A DNA stretch of 22,270 nucleotides from DALYLB01 sp046154695 (GCA_046154695.1 JBJXFI010000203.1:1-22270), one strand, 5' to 3'; shown: positions 9,015 to 21,729, counted from the stretch's first letter. The notes: generated by a model not told the origin, from the letters alone. Numbers and translations are program-made.

Positions 9015-9368
9015 ATGGCGCTGCACAAAAAACGGGAGGTATCGAATCCGGCCGCCGCGCGGCTGCTGCTCGAATCGGCTGAACCGGTCGAGCTGCCTCC
9101 CGCCGAGATCGACGAGGCGGGCGTGACGATCGAGCGCGAGGATTTTCGCGCCCACCTGCCGGAGCTGTTCGACGCGCTGCGGGAGGGCGGCTACGCCGAT
9201 CCCGCCCCGATCGTGCAGAGCGACTCGATCTTCATCATCGACGGCGATACCCGCTCCTTCTGGGTGCGGGTATGGCATACGGACGAGTCCCGCGCGCGCA
9301 TCACTCGCCTGCATGTCCTGAGCTGTCATCCCCACGCCCCGAATATCCAGTTCACGATTGGCGGGTGA
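9015..9368 (+). CDS. Small hypothetical protein
   Basis: I do not recognise this 117-aa protein. The ATG at 9015 follows an excellent GGGAGGGAGG tract (9001-9010), so it is well supported as a gene even though the frame is open much further upstream inside the acyl-CoA synthetase gene. The N-terminal third is basic then acidic (ESAEPVELPPAEIDEAGVTI). The C-terminal half looks like a small alternating beta-strand fold (SIFIIDGDTRSFWVRVWHTD) and ends near a Cys-His pair (LSCHPHAPN). No signal peptide or membrane segment is seen. It sits between the acyl-CoA synthetase (62 bases) and the histidine kinase (52 bases), all on the plus strand, and may be part of the same transcript. Confidence 0.65.
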   Translation: MALHKKREVSNPAAARLLLESAEPVELPPAEIDEAGVTIEREDFRAHLPELFDALREGGYADPAPIVQSDSIFIIDGDTRSFWVRVWHTDESRARITRLHVLSCHPHAPNIQFTIGG

Positions 9369-9420
9369 TCCGCGTTCAAGCAGCCGATGAGTCAATTGGT
9401 CATCAGCGGGGAGGGAGCAC

Positions 9421-12497
<3,077 letters not shown>

Positions 12498-12522
12498 ATC
12501 CCGGACGACCAGCTTCCAGACG

Positions 12523-12604
12523 GCGCCTCATGTAGTCTCGTTCGAGGCCCGGTCTTTTTCTGAGCGTATCTGGTGGATGCGGCACAAGCTGGACAGCTTG
12601 TGCC
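12523..12604 (+). repeat. 82-nt repeat ending in GGCACAAGC palindrome, copy A
   Basis: It aligns without gaps to 12681-12762 with four mismatches. The conserved leader ATGTAGTCTCGTT.GAGGCC runs into CGGTCTTTTTCTGAGCG, TATCTGGTGGATGC and then the palindrome GGCACAAGCTG-GA-CAGCTTGTGCC (12581-12604). It begins 26 bases after the stop of the receiver-reductase gene. Confidence 0.8.
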
Positions 12605-12618
12605 ACGAAAAGCATGGT

Positions 12619-12642
12619 GGCACAAGCTGTCCAGCTTGTGCC
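12619..12642 (-). repeat. GGCACAAGC palindrome, inverted copy
   Basis: The 24-bp core is the exact reverse complement of the core at 12581-12604 (spacer TC instead of GA). Together they form a 26-bp perfect inverted repeat (12581-12606 with 12617-12642) around a 10-nt loop. The 34 bases 12609-12642 equal 5690-5723 in the hpnC/hpnJ spacer. Confidence 0.8.
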
Positions 12643-12680
12643 TCGTGTCAGGGAGCGTGTGAAGAGTGCGGCGGGGGCGC

Positions 12681-12762
12681 GCGCCGGATGTAGTCTCGTT
12701 TGAGGCCCGGTCTTTTTCTGAGCGTATCTGGTGGATGCGGCACACGCTGGACAGCTTGTGCC
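12681..12762 (+). repeat. 82-nt repeat ending in GGCACACGC palindrome, copy B
   Basis: Direct repeat of 12523-12604, offset by 158 bases. One mismatch (A to C) falls within the stem of the terminal palindrome (12739-12762), which weakens that hairpin by one pair. Confidence 0.8.
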
Positions 12763-13006
12763 GCATCTCGGCCGATTCGGTGATTCGTTATCAGACGCAC
12801 TCTCCCACCGAGAATAGTGGAGGCGAACAACCTCAATCGGTGATTTCCCGATTCCCCCGAGTTTCGCGTCTTCGCGTGAGATCCCTCCCCCCGATCAAAA
12901 GATTCCTGCAACCTTCCGCACCTATCCGCCACAAACATCACGTAAAGACAGATAGCCGGGACAGGTCTGTCGCGAAGTCGGCGCCAGCAATACTTTTGGG
13001 GATTTT

Positions 13007-13024
13007 CCGGAACAGATGTTCCGG
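13007..13024. promoter_or_regulatory. Candidate operator palindrome upstream of the MacA-like gene
   Basis: CCGGAACA-GA-TGTTCCGG is a perfect 8-bp inverted repeat with a 2-nt spacer, ending 57 bases before the ATG at 13082. The size and spacing suit a dimeric repressor site (a GAACA-type half-site), but it could equally be a small mRNA hairpin. No regulator gene is adjacent. Confidence 0.3.
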
Positions 13025-13081
13025 GCCTTCCGTAGGGAGAGCCGAACGAAGCCGTTATTATTTGAGCGAGAGAGGAGAGAG

Positions 13082-14277
13082 ATGAGCAAGAGAAAATCGA
13101 GAAAACTCTGGTGGATGGCGGGCGTGATTCTCCTGTTGGGGGGTGGGGCCGTGACGGGCGTGGTGGTGATGTCGCGGCCGAATACCGAGATCGACGCGTC
13201 GCGGCTGGCCGTGATCGAGCGCGGAGACATCATGCGATCGGTCGTGGCAACGGGGCGAATCGAGCCAATTACGAAGGTCGAGGTGAAGTCGAAGGCGAAC
13301 GGCATCATCAAGGACCTGAAGGTGGAGGTGGGGGATCTGGTGAAGCCCGGCCAGATTCTGGCGGAGCTCGACAAGGAGAACCTCGCGGCGCGCGTGCGCG
13401 AGACGAAGGCCGCGATGGCCGGCGCGGAGTCGAACCTGACGGCCGCGCGGGCGCAACTGGAGAAGAACAGGGTCGAGGCCGAGGGGCCGGATGTGCCCTT
13501 CACCCGGCGCCACTTCGAGCGCGCGGAGAAGCTCTGGCGGGAGGGCGTGCTGCCGCAACAATCATATGACGACAGCCGCAGCGCCCACGAGCAGGCGGTC
13601 AACCGGCAGAACATCGCCCGGGCGCAGTTGACGGTCAGCGAGGCCCGCGTGGCCCAGGCCCGGGCCGAGGTCGCGCAGGCGCAGGCGGCGGTCGACCGCG
13701 CGGCCGAGGAGCTGAACTACGCGACGATCCGCTCGCCGATTCACGGGATGGTGCTCTCGCGCGACATCGAGATCGGCTCGCCGGTCTCGTCGATCATGAA
13801 CATGGGCGCGGCGGCGACCCTGGTGATGGTGCTCGGGGACATCAGCCAGGTCTATGTTCGCGGCAAGGTGGATGAGGCCGACATCGGCGTCGTCAGGCAC
13901 GGGCAGCCCTCGGTCATCAAGGTCGAGACATTCAAGGACAAGACCTTCGCGGGGAAGGTCACGCAGATCTCGCCGCTCGGCGTGGACAAGGACAACGTCG
14001 TGACCTTCGAGGTCAAGGTGTCGATCCACAATCCGGGCAATGTGCTGCGCGCGAATATGACGGCCAACGCCGAGATCGTCCTCGAAGAGCACAAGGCTTC
14101 GCTGCTCGTCCCCGAGAGAGCGGTGATCTATGACGCGCAGCGGAGCGCCTTCGTCGAGATTCCCGATCCGGGCCAGCCGGGCGGCAGGCAGCGAAAGGCC
14201 ATACGGATCGGCATCAGCAATGGAACGAAGACGGAAGTGATCGAGGGGCTGAGCGAAAAACAACAGGTCATTCTGCA

Positions 14278-14281
<4 letters not shown>
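13082..14281 (+). CDS. MacA-like periplasmic adaptor of an ABC exporter (HlyD/RND-MFP family)
   Basis: A membrane fusion protein (399 aa) anchored by an N-terminal hydrophobic helix (about residues 10-31, WWMAGVILLLGGGAVTGVVV) after a very basic start. Then come the N-terminal lipoyl half (IIKDLKVEVGDLVKPGQILAELD), a long Ala/Gln/Glu-rich coiled-coil hairpin (about 105-215), the second lipoyl half (ATIRSPIHGMVLSRDIEIGSP), and beta-barrel and membrane-proximal domains. The ATG at 13082 is chosen because a strong GAGAGAGGAGAGAG precedes it; an upstream in-frame ATG at 13016 adds a basic leader with no supporting signal. The stop overlaps the permease start (ATGA at 14278-14281). In contrast to the adaptor at the left edge, it has no lipobox. 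Confidence 0.88.
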
Positions 14282-15579
<1,298 letters not shown>

Positions 15580-15620
15580 GCGTCCCGGCGTTCCCTCTTC
15601 CCCGCGAAGGAAAGTAAACC

Positions 15621-16877
15621 ATGATCCTCAAAGAAGCCTTCTCCCAGGCCATCCAGTCCCTCGCCGGCCATCGCGCGCGCGGGATGATGACGATGACGGG
15701 CATCGCCTGGGGCATCGTGGCCGTGGTGCTGCTGATGGCCTACGGCAACGGATTTCACAACGCGATCTCCGTGGGCTTTCGCCGCGCCTTCAGCAACGGA
15801 ACCGTGGTGATCTGGAACGGGCAGACGAGCATGCAGGCGGGCGGCGAGCGGGCGGGAAAACGGATTCGCATGAAGGAAGACGACGTCGACGCGGTTCGCC
15901 AGCTCGGCTACATCAAATACGCGAGCCCCGAGTACGTCGAATATCTGCCGATCAGTTACGGGATCCGGCAGACGAGCCCGGCGGTGCGCGGCGTCTCGCC
16001 GGAATACGCCGAGATGCGCAGCGAAGTCGCCGAGTTCGGCCGCTTCATCAATTCCGAGGACGTCGAAAAGGAGCGCCGCGTTGTCTTCCTCGGATCGGAG
16101 GTGGCGAAGAAGCTGTTCGGGAACGCCCCGGCCGTCGGCGAGAGCGTGCGGATCAACGGACTGTCCTTCGACGTCATCGGCGTTCTGGTCCCGAAGGTCA
16201 GCTTCTCGAACTACTATTCCCCGGACAAGTACTCGGTCTTCATGCCCTACACCGCGTTCAAGCAGATCGTGAGCCAGGATTACATCGACAACATGGTGAT
16301 CCAGACGCTCAGCCCCTCGACGCACTTTCAGGCGCTGAAGCAGGTTCGCGAGGTGATCGGTGCGCGGCGCGGCTTCGATTCCCGGGACGAGCGGGCCATC
16401 ACCTTCAACGATTCCGTCGAATCGATGAAGGAGATCTCCGGCATCACCAACGGGCTGAAGGTCGTGCTGAGCTTCATCGGCGGGCTGACGCTGATGATCG
16501 GCGGCATCGGCGTGATGAACATCATGCTCGTCAGCGTCACCGAACGAACGCGGGAGATCGGCGTGCGCAAGGCGCTCGGCGCCCGCCGCGGCCACATTCT
16601 CCTGCAGTTTCTGCTGGAGGCGCTCGTCATCACCTTTCTCGGCGGCGTGCTGGGCATCCTCCTCTCGTTTCTGCTCGTCACGTTCGCCGGCCACCGCCCG
16701 TTTCTCGCGGACCTGCTCGAAGACCCGACAAAACAGACCGACATCTATCTGCTGCTCTCCGGCGACGTCGTCCTCACGGCCGCCGGCATCCTGATGATCG
16801 TAGGAGTCTTCAGCGGCCTCTGGCCCGCCCTTCGCGCCTCGAAGACGGATCCCATCGAGTCGCTTCGCTATGAGTAG
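15621..16877 (+). CDS. ABC transporter permease, MacB/FtsX type (permease 2)
   Basis: Paralogue of the preceding gene (418 aa) with the same plan: N-terminal helix (about 23-43, GMMTMTGIAWGIVAVVLLMAY), periplasmic domain containing TSMQAGGERAGK, and three C-terminal helices with the signature MNIMLVSVTERTREIGVRKA. The start ATG follows GAAGGAAAG, 41 bases after the permease 1 stop. Two different half-size permeases in tandem suggest a heterodimeric MacB-like complex. It is the last gene of the operon; the next gene is convergent. No ATP-binding subunit gene is found up- or downstream in the window. Confidence 0.9.
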   Translation: MILKEAFSQAIQSLAGHRARGMMTMTGIAWGIVAVVLLMAYGNGFHNAISVGFRRAFSNGTVVIWNGQTSMQAGGERAGKRIRMKEDDVDAVRQLGYIKYASPEYVEYLPISYGIRQTSPAVRGVSPEYAEMRSEVAEFGRFINSEDVEKERRVVFLGSEVAKKLFGNAPAVGESVRINGLSFDVIGVLVPKVSFSNYYSPDKYSVFMPYTAFKQIVSQDYIDNMVIQTLSPSTHFQALKQVREVIGARRGFDSRDERAITFNDSVESMKEISGITNGLKVVLSFIGGLTLMIGGIGVMNIMLVSVTERTREIGVRKALGARRGHILLQFLLEALVITFLGGVLGILLSFLLVTFAGHRPFLADLLEDPTKQTDIYLLLSGDVVLTAAGILMIVGVFSGLWPALRASKTDPIESLRYE

Positions 16878-16961
16878 TCGATTGCCGGTAGCCGGTTCCG
16901 GTTCGTTCAACCGACGACCACTTCCGACAACCGACAACCGAATCGCGCTCCAGTTTCGCCA

Positions 16962-19595
16962 TCACTGATCCTGATGCTCTCTCCACCAATGAAATAGCTG
17001 CCTCACCGAGGCGGCCGGCGCACCGTTGCGGCGGTTTTGCGCCCCGATCTCGAATGCGATCCGCCACTGCTCGAAGAGGGTTCGATAGGCGGCGAAGATC
17101 GAATTCTTCGGGTCGTAGATGCTTGTCGCCTCGGAGGTCACGCCGTTCAGTTCGATGATTCTGAACTCCCTGCCCTCGCGAAGGGCCTCGACATCGGGCG
17201 CGCGCAGATCGAACCGGCCGAAATAGAAGCCTTCATAGCCGCGGCAGATTCCGTCGATCGCGCGTTCGAGCGCATCCGTCCTGATCCATTCACCGTCGAG
17301 GAAGAGGGTTCCGCGGGCGTGCGCGCCGACCTCGACGAGCTGCACGGCCTCGCCCGCCTTCGGGATTTCCCACAGGCGATCGGCAAGCGTCTGGAGCAGC
17401 ATCCCCGCAATGCAGACGGCCCGGTCGTCGCTGAGGATCAATCGCTCCAGTGTGCTTTTTCCGTCGCCCGTCACGACGGGAAACCGTTTTTCCGTAATCG
17501 CGAAGATCCGCCCCGCCGGCTCGCCGGGATAGCGGTAATAGAAGACGCCGAACTCGTCGCCGGCGGCGTATTCCTGAACCAGCATATCGACCTTCGCCTC
17601 TCGCAGGCACGCGTCGAGGTCGTCGCGGGACTTCGCGATGACGACGCCCGCGCCGCGCTCTCCGGCGTCGGGCTTGAGGACGACCGGAAAGGAGATCCCG
17701 GCCTCCGAGAGGAAGCGCGCGGCCGCTTCCAGGCGCTCTGCGGGCGCGGCCGACGCGGGAACGAGCAGCCAGCGGGGAATGAGGGCGCCCGTCTTTTCGA
17801 GGCCGCGCAGAATCGCGGCCTTCGACTCACCGACGAAGCCCCCGCCCGGAATCGCGGGATTCGAGGCGGTGAAGACCGTCAGGCTGCGATATTTGATCAT
17901 CAGCCAAGCGATCCAGCCAATCACGGGGGGATAGAAAGCCCACATCGGCCAGAACTCCCAGTGGATCAGCCGCCGCCAGGAGCAGACGAGCAGCCGCCTT
18001 CCCTTCCACGTCGAGAGCCGGATGAGCAGCCGAATCAACAGGGAGGCAAGGATGACGACGGCCGCGAGCTTCACCAGCAGGCTCTGCCCGCCGAGCAGCG
18101 CGGATTCGAGCACCTCGCGCCCCAGCAGCATCGCAAGAGCCACGAGGATCGGCGTCCAGACCGCGCAGGCGATCAGAAAATAGATCGTGAACTTCCAGAA
18201 GCTCGTGTGCAGCGCCCCGGCCGCGAAATAGGTCGGCAGGCGCGCGCCCGGCAGAAACCGGCTCGCGAAGATCACGCCGGCCCCGCGCCGCGAAAACCAT
18301 TCGGAGCTTCGCCGCACGTCCGCTTCGCGAACGAACCATCGAAGCGGCGCCCGCTCCAGCGCCGCGCGGCCCAGCCATCGGCCAGTCAGGAACAGCAGCA
18401 TGTCCCCCACGAAAATTCCCAGAAAGCAGGCGAACGAGGCGAGCGGAAAACTCATCCGCCCCTGCGCCGCGATGACGCCCGCGCCGATGCAGGTCAAATC
18501 CTCGCTGATCAGCGTCGCGGCGGCCAGCAGGAGCGTCACGACCACGGACGTCAGGCCGATGAACTTCGGGAGCGTCCTCGGATCGAATGGTAGCTCCGCG
18601 GCCGCGATGCGCGCCGGGTCCGCTTCGCCGCGGATCACGGCCCTCCCCGCGTCGACCCGTTGAATGAAATCGGTCACCAGCGGTGCGAGATAGCCCGGGT
18701 TGGAGAAGACCATGAAATGATCGAAATCCGACAGGACCAACTCGCTCTGCGGCGTCAACCTGTGATGCTCGATCGCCGCCTCGACCGGCACCAGAAAATC
18801 CTTTCGCCCATGAATGATGTGCATTGGGCCGGCATACCGCGCGAGGATCTCCCGCAGCGGGCGCTGATCCGAATCGTAGAAGTTCCGGCTGTAGGAGACC
18901 GAGGTGCTCCGTTGATGGGCCGCCGGTGTCAGCGGCAGACCTTCCCGCAATAGCCAGAGGCCCCCCAACTGCGCGGCGTGCACGGCCTGATTCATTCGAT
19001 AGTCGCCGAGAAGCTCCATCTCCTGCACGCCGATGGACGAGAGCAGCGAGATCGAGGCGACGCGCGCGGGCGCCAGCTCGGCCATGTGCAGCGCGACGCC
19101 CCCGCCCATGCTGAAGCCGAGCACGTGCGCGCGCTCGATCTTCAGTTGATCGAGCAGCGCCAGCAGATATTTCGCATGCGCCTTGAGCGAATAATCGGGA
19201 AGATCCCGCGTCGAGGCGCCGAATCCCGGAAGGTCCGGGATGATCAGCCGGCTGCCGCGCAGGCGGCCGGCCAGTTCCCTGAAATCCCCTCTCTCCCCCG
19301 GGCTTCCGTGAATCAGCAGGATCGGCGTCGTGGATGGATCGGCATTCGTGTGAAGATCGAGATAGAAGAGGCGGATCGGCTTCGCGAGCGCGCGGTCTCC
19401 GTCGATGGCCTGGAGCGTCGCGGAACAACACGTCATCGGAGCATCGTCGAACGGCTTCACCCAACGCGCGATATGTGAAATCAAAAGCAGCCCCGCATAT
19501 CCGATCAGCGCGCGCCGCAACCAGCGTCGCCGCCGCGGGCGCGCCTTCTCCTCAGTCGAGGGCGGCGCGGATTCGGTGTGGAAGTCGGGTTGCAT
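16962..19595 (-). CDS. Three-domain fusion: alpha/beta hydrolase - DedA/VTT membrane domain - ATP-grasp
   Basis: One continuous frame of 877 aa joins three families usually found as separate proteins. After a basic N-terminus and a membrane anchor (about 28-43) comes an alpha/beta hydrolase (about 90-315) with an intact apparent triad: Ser162 in GFSMG, Asp266 in HGRKDFLVP and His293 in DFDHF, plus the HGSPG oxyanion loop. Residues about 340-530 are a DedA/SNARE-associated (VTT) membrane domain with the characteristic SRFLPGARLPTYFAAGAL. Residues about 575-850 resemble an ATP-grasp ligase: VVLKPDAGERGAGV (Lys641), QEYAAGDEFGVFYYR, VTGDGKSTLERLI and metal-site candidates in GRFDLR and IIELNG. 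The start is ATG 19595, or GTG 19598 immediately before it. It lies 191 bases downstream of the photolyase gene on the same strand. The frame shows no break, so it is not an obvious assembly artefact. Function is unknown; envelope lipid or peptide modification is a guess. Confidence 0.85.
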   Translation of the reverse strand: MQPDFHTESAPPSTEEKARPRRRRWLRRALIGYAGLLLISHIARWVKPFDDAPMTCCSATLQAIDGDRALAKPIRLFYLDLHTNADPSTTPILLIHGSPGERGDFRELAGRLRGSRLIIPDLPGFGASTRDLPDYSLKAHAKYLLALLDQLKIERAHVLGFSMGGGVALHMAELAPARVASISLLSSIGVQEMELLGDYRMNQAVHAAQLGGLWLLREGLPLTPAAHQRSTSVSYSRNFYDSDQRPLREILARYAGPMHIIHGRKDFLVPVEAAIEHHRLTPQSELVLSDFDHFMVFSNPGYLAPLVTDFIQRVDAGRAVIRGEADPARIAAAELPFDPRTLPKFIGLTSVVVTLLLAAATLISEDLTCIGAGVIAAQGRMSFPLASFACFLGIFVGDMLLFLTGRWLGRAALERAPLRWFVREADVRRSSEWFSRRGAGVIFASRFLPGARLPTYFAAGALHTSFWKFTIYFLIACAVWTPILVALAMLLGREVLESALLGGQSLLVKLAAVVILASLLIRLLIRLSTWKGRRLLVCSWRRLIHWEFWPMWAFYPPVIGWIAWLMIKYRSLTVFTASNPAIPGGGFVGESKAAILRGLEKTGALIPRWLLVPASAAPAERLEAAARFLSEAGISFPVVLKPDAGERGAGVVIAKSRDDLDACLREAKVDMLVQEYAAGDEFGVFYYRYPGEPAGRIFAITEKRFPVVTGDGKSTLERLILSDDRAVCIAGMLLQTLADRLWEIPKAGEAVQLVEVGAHARGTLFLDGEWIRTDALERAIDGICRGYEGFYFGRFDLRAPDVEALREGREFRIIELNGVTSEATSIYDPKNSIFAAYRTLFEQWRIAFEIGAQNRRNGAPAASVRQLFHWWREHQDQ

Positions 19596-19692
19596 CACAA
19601 TGGATATGGATCATAGCAGAACTCGGCCGGGAAATTCGCGGCTTCGCGCGAGAACATCTCTAAATCAAAACAACAAAATTTGAGACGGCTTT

Positions 19693-19737
19693 ACCACGGG
19701 GAACACGGGGAGAAGATTGTTTTTGCCTCCCCGTGGT
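19693..19737. repeat. CACGGGG-type inverted repeat between photolyase and fusion gene
   Basis: ACCACGGGGA (19693-19702) pairs with TCCCCGTGGT (19728-19737), and a second CACGGGGAG unit (19704-19712) offers an alternative, shorter hairpin with the same right arm. The 188-base gap between the photolyase stop and the fusion gene start holds this and otherwise AT-rich sequence. It may weaken or end transcription from the photolyase operon, or be an interspersed repeat. Confidence 0.5.
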
Positions 19738-19786
19738 TCATCTCCTGTGCCCGAATGTTTTTGCGCCTGATTTAGCTGGCCCCGGT

Positions 19787-21217
19787 CTAAGCTTGTAAAA
19801 TTTCGGGCGGACCGCTCCCGGGCCGCGCGCGCTCGCCGGCGAGCATCTCCACCCGCCGTATGTACGCGTTGACATCGAATTTACGCGCGCAGCCGCTGGC
19901 CGTCATATAGCGAATCATTCCAAAAACCGGGCGCGCCGGGGCCCAGGGCCGATCATGCTTTCCGCCGATCGCCCAGGCGATGCCCGTGTATCCGTTCGGA
20001 TCGCGCCCATCCAGCTCATAGCGATCGTTCAACCGGACCGCGATCTCGAAGGCCTCTTCCGGGGACGAAGTCCATTCGAGGATCTTCTTCGCCCAGTACA
20101 TCCTCAAGTAGCCGTGCATCCTTCCCGAGATCACCATCTCTTTCTGCGCGGCGTTCCAGAGCGGGTCGTGCGTCCCGGCCGCCTCGAACTGCCGTTCGGT
20201 ATACATATATTCCCGCTCATCCGCGGCATGCTCGGCGAGCGATTTCAGCGCCCAGTTGTGGCAGCCCGAAAGACTGTCGTAGTTCGGATTGCGCGCGACA
20301 TAATTGATGGCCAGCTCCCTGCGAACGATCAGCTCCTCCAGATAGGCCTCGCTCGCCTCCTTGGGCGCGTCGGCGTCCCGAACCGCGAGCGCGATCGTAT
20401 GCGGGCCCAGATGGCCGAAATGCAGATAGGCCGAAAGACAGCTCGTCCCGGCCTGATCCGGAAGGTTGCGGGCCGTATCGTACGTCTTCAGGCCGGTATC
20501 GACGAACGCCTTCAGGAGTTTGAGCCCGGCCGCCGTTCCGCCCTTGAAATGCGCCACGGGCTGGGTGGACCGATCGAGCGGCAGCGCGGCGAGCACTCGT
20601 TCCTGATCCAGCGCTTCTCCTTTCGGCCGGTCTTTTTCGCTCCACTTCACGTCGGCTCGCGGTGTCTCCTCCATCCATAGAAACCCGGGAAGCAGCCGGT
20701 GAATTTTCGGACGGATCGTACGCGCGGCGTACTCCTCCTTGGGAAAGAGCCTCGCGGGGACGATCGAATCGGCGTCCACCGTCCAGAAAGGGGCGCGGAG
20801 CCGCCGCGCCGCGCTCCGCCGCCAGCCTTCCGGCTCGCGCATCGGATTCTCATCGCCGATCACCAGACCGGCCGACACCTCCAGGCAGAATCGGATCAGG
20901 TCGTGATCGGGAAACGCGCGAAAGACGAACGCGGCGCCCAGCGCCTCGACCCGGTCCCTTGTTTCGGCGAGCCCCTCGAAGAGAAATTGATAGTGGCGCA
21001 GATTCGCGTTCGGATACCCGGGATGCAGCCCGAAAAAGACCGCCACCGGCCACTTCAACTCATTCGCCGCCCGTATGGCCAATTCGAGCGCGGGATTGTC
21101 GAGGCCTCGCTGCGCGCGCTGCATCCAGTAGACCACGCACCGCCCGTCCGGATCCGGCGGACCGGAACGGCGAATAGTCACCCGCGGCTCTTCCCGCATC
21201 TGCTCGATCGGGCTCAA
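19787..21217 (-). CDS. Class II CPD photolyase (deoxyribodipyrimidine photo-lyase)
   Basis: A light-driven flavoenzyme (476 aa) that splits cyclobutane pyrimidine dimers in DNA. The N-terminal antenna-like domain opens with GRCVVYWMQRAQRGLDNPAL, and the C-terminal FAD domain has GTSCLSAYLHFGHLGPHTIA, the CHNWALKSL segment, KEMVISGRMHGYLRMYWAKK and the class II hallmark RYELDGRDPNGYTGIAWAIG followed by RPVFGMIRYM. I start it at TTG 21217: GGGAGGAG sits 4 nt upstream and the TTG overlaps the TGA of the SRPBCC gene (TTGA), a coupled junction. An ATG six codons in (21199) is the alternative and has no comparable ribosome binding site. The frame is open further upstream to 21454, but that part is the other frame of the SRPBCC gene. 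Confidence 0.92.
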   Translation of the reverse strand: MSPIEQMREEPRVTIRRSGPPDPDGRCVVYWMQRAQRGLDNPALELAIRAANELKWPVAVFFGLHPGYPNANLRHYQFLFEGLAETRDRVEALGAAFVFRAFPDHDLIRFCLEVSAGLVIGDENPMREPEGWRRSAARRLRAPFWTVDADSIVPARLFPKEEYAARTIRPKIHRLLPGFLWMEETPRADVKWSEKDRPKGEALDQERVLAALPLDRSTQPVAHFKGGTAAGLKLLKAFVDTGLKTYDTARNLPDQAGTSCLSAYLHFGHLGPHTIALAVRDADAPKEASEAYLEELIVRRELAINYVARNPNYDSLSGCHNWALKSLAEHAADEREYMYTERQFEAAGTHDPLWNAAQKEMVISGRMHGYLRMYWAKKILEWTSSPEEAFEIAVRLNDRYELDGRDPNGYTGIAWAIGGKHDRPWAPARPVFGMIRYMTASGCARKFDVNAYIRRVEMLAGERARPGSGPPEILQA

Positions 21218-21729
21218 GATTCTCCTCCCGCAAGCCACAGCCCTCTCGGCCGCGGCTGCGGCGCCTCGGCGCTTCCTGAAAGCAGCTTCTCCGTCATTGC
21301 CGCGCGATAATCGAAGATCTTCCGCAGCGCCCGGCCGACAAACAGACAGTGCGCCAGCCGGCCCAGCGGCCCGAATGGAATTCGATAGAGAACGACATCT
21401 CTCATGCGGGTTCGACCGGGCCCGATCTCCTCGAACGTGTGCGTGTGCCGCCACAGGCTATACGGACCGCAAAGCTGCGCATCGACGAATCTCTCCGCCG
21501 GCTGCCAGGACTCGATCATCGTCCGCCATCGAAACCCGATCCCGTACAGCGAAAGCCGGTAATCGATGATTCCCCCGCCCTTCATCTCAATCGGGGGCGG
21601 CGTTACGACGCGAAATCTCAAAAACTCCGGCGTGATGCGCTCCAGGTTGTAGGCATCACAGAAAAAGGAGAAGGTCTCCGCCTTCGAGCGATCGATGATC
21701 TGCTCCCTCTCCAACACATAGGTGTGCAT
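21214..21729 (-). CDS. SRPBCC-family (START-like) protein
   Basis: A 171-aa protein of the polyketide cyclase/ligand-binding helix-grip type. The opening strand HTYVLEREQIIDRSKAETFSFFCDAYNL is the common start of this family, with a central GIIDYRLSLYGIGFRWR and WRHTHTFEEIGPGRTRMRD, and a C-terminal long helix (LGRLAHCLFVGRALRKIFDYR). The tail after about residue 150 is Pro/Arg/Gly-rich and overlaps the ribosome binding site and start of the photolyase. AGGA lies just upstream of the ATG. In many bacteria this kind of domain is fused to, or adjacent to, a TIGR01777 epimerase, and the next gene upstream is exactly that, so the two probably work together on a hydrophobic substrate that is not known. 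Confidence 0.85.
   Translation of the reverse strand: MHTYVLEREQIIDRSKAETFSFFCDAYNLERITPEFLRFRVVTPPPIEMKGGGIIDYRLSLYGIGFRWRTMIESWQPAERFVDAQLCGPYSLWRHTHTFEEIGPGRTRMRDVVLYRIPFGPLGRLAHCLFVGRALRKIFDYRAAMTEKLLSGSAEAPQPRPRGLWLAGGES
21222..21229 (-). promoter_or_regulatory. Strong ribosome binding site (GGGAGGAG) inside the SRPBCC gene for photolyase
   Basis: On the minus strand GGGAGGAG ends 4 nt before the TTG start at 21217. It lies within the last codons of the upstream gene and fixes the non-ATG start of the photolyase. Confidence 0.65.

Larger units (their letters stand above)
12498..13081. other. Repeat-rich intergenic region before the MacA-like operon
   Basis: The 584 bases hold two 82-nt direct repeats (12523-12604 and 12681-12762), an inverted palindrome between them (12619-12642), a CTTCGCGT-type motif near 12865-12880, and an 18-bp palindrome (13007-13024) close to the next start. 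Open frames crossing it on both strands merely translate the repeats. Termination of the upstream operon may use the palindromes, but no T-run directly follows them. Confidence 0.6.

Noticed and set aside
12523..12762. CRISPR array
   Set aside because: Only two long direct repeats with an inverted palindrome between them, imperfect copies, and no cas gene.
16878..16961. CCGACAACCGACAACCG short tandem units between the convergent permease 2 and fusion genes
   Set aside because: Two to three imperfect units only, no stable hairpin; too weak to call a repeat element or bidirectional terminator.
17037..19464. 518-codon plus-strand and 545-codon minus-strand alternative frames within the triple-fusion gene
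   Set aside because: Both lie entirely inside the 877-codon frame, which has catalytic motifs from three families; the alternatives have none.
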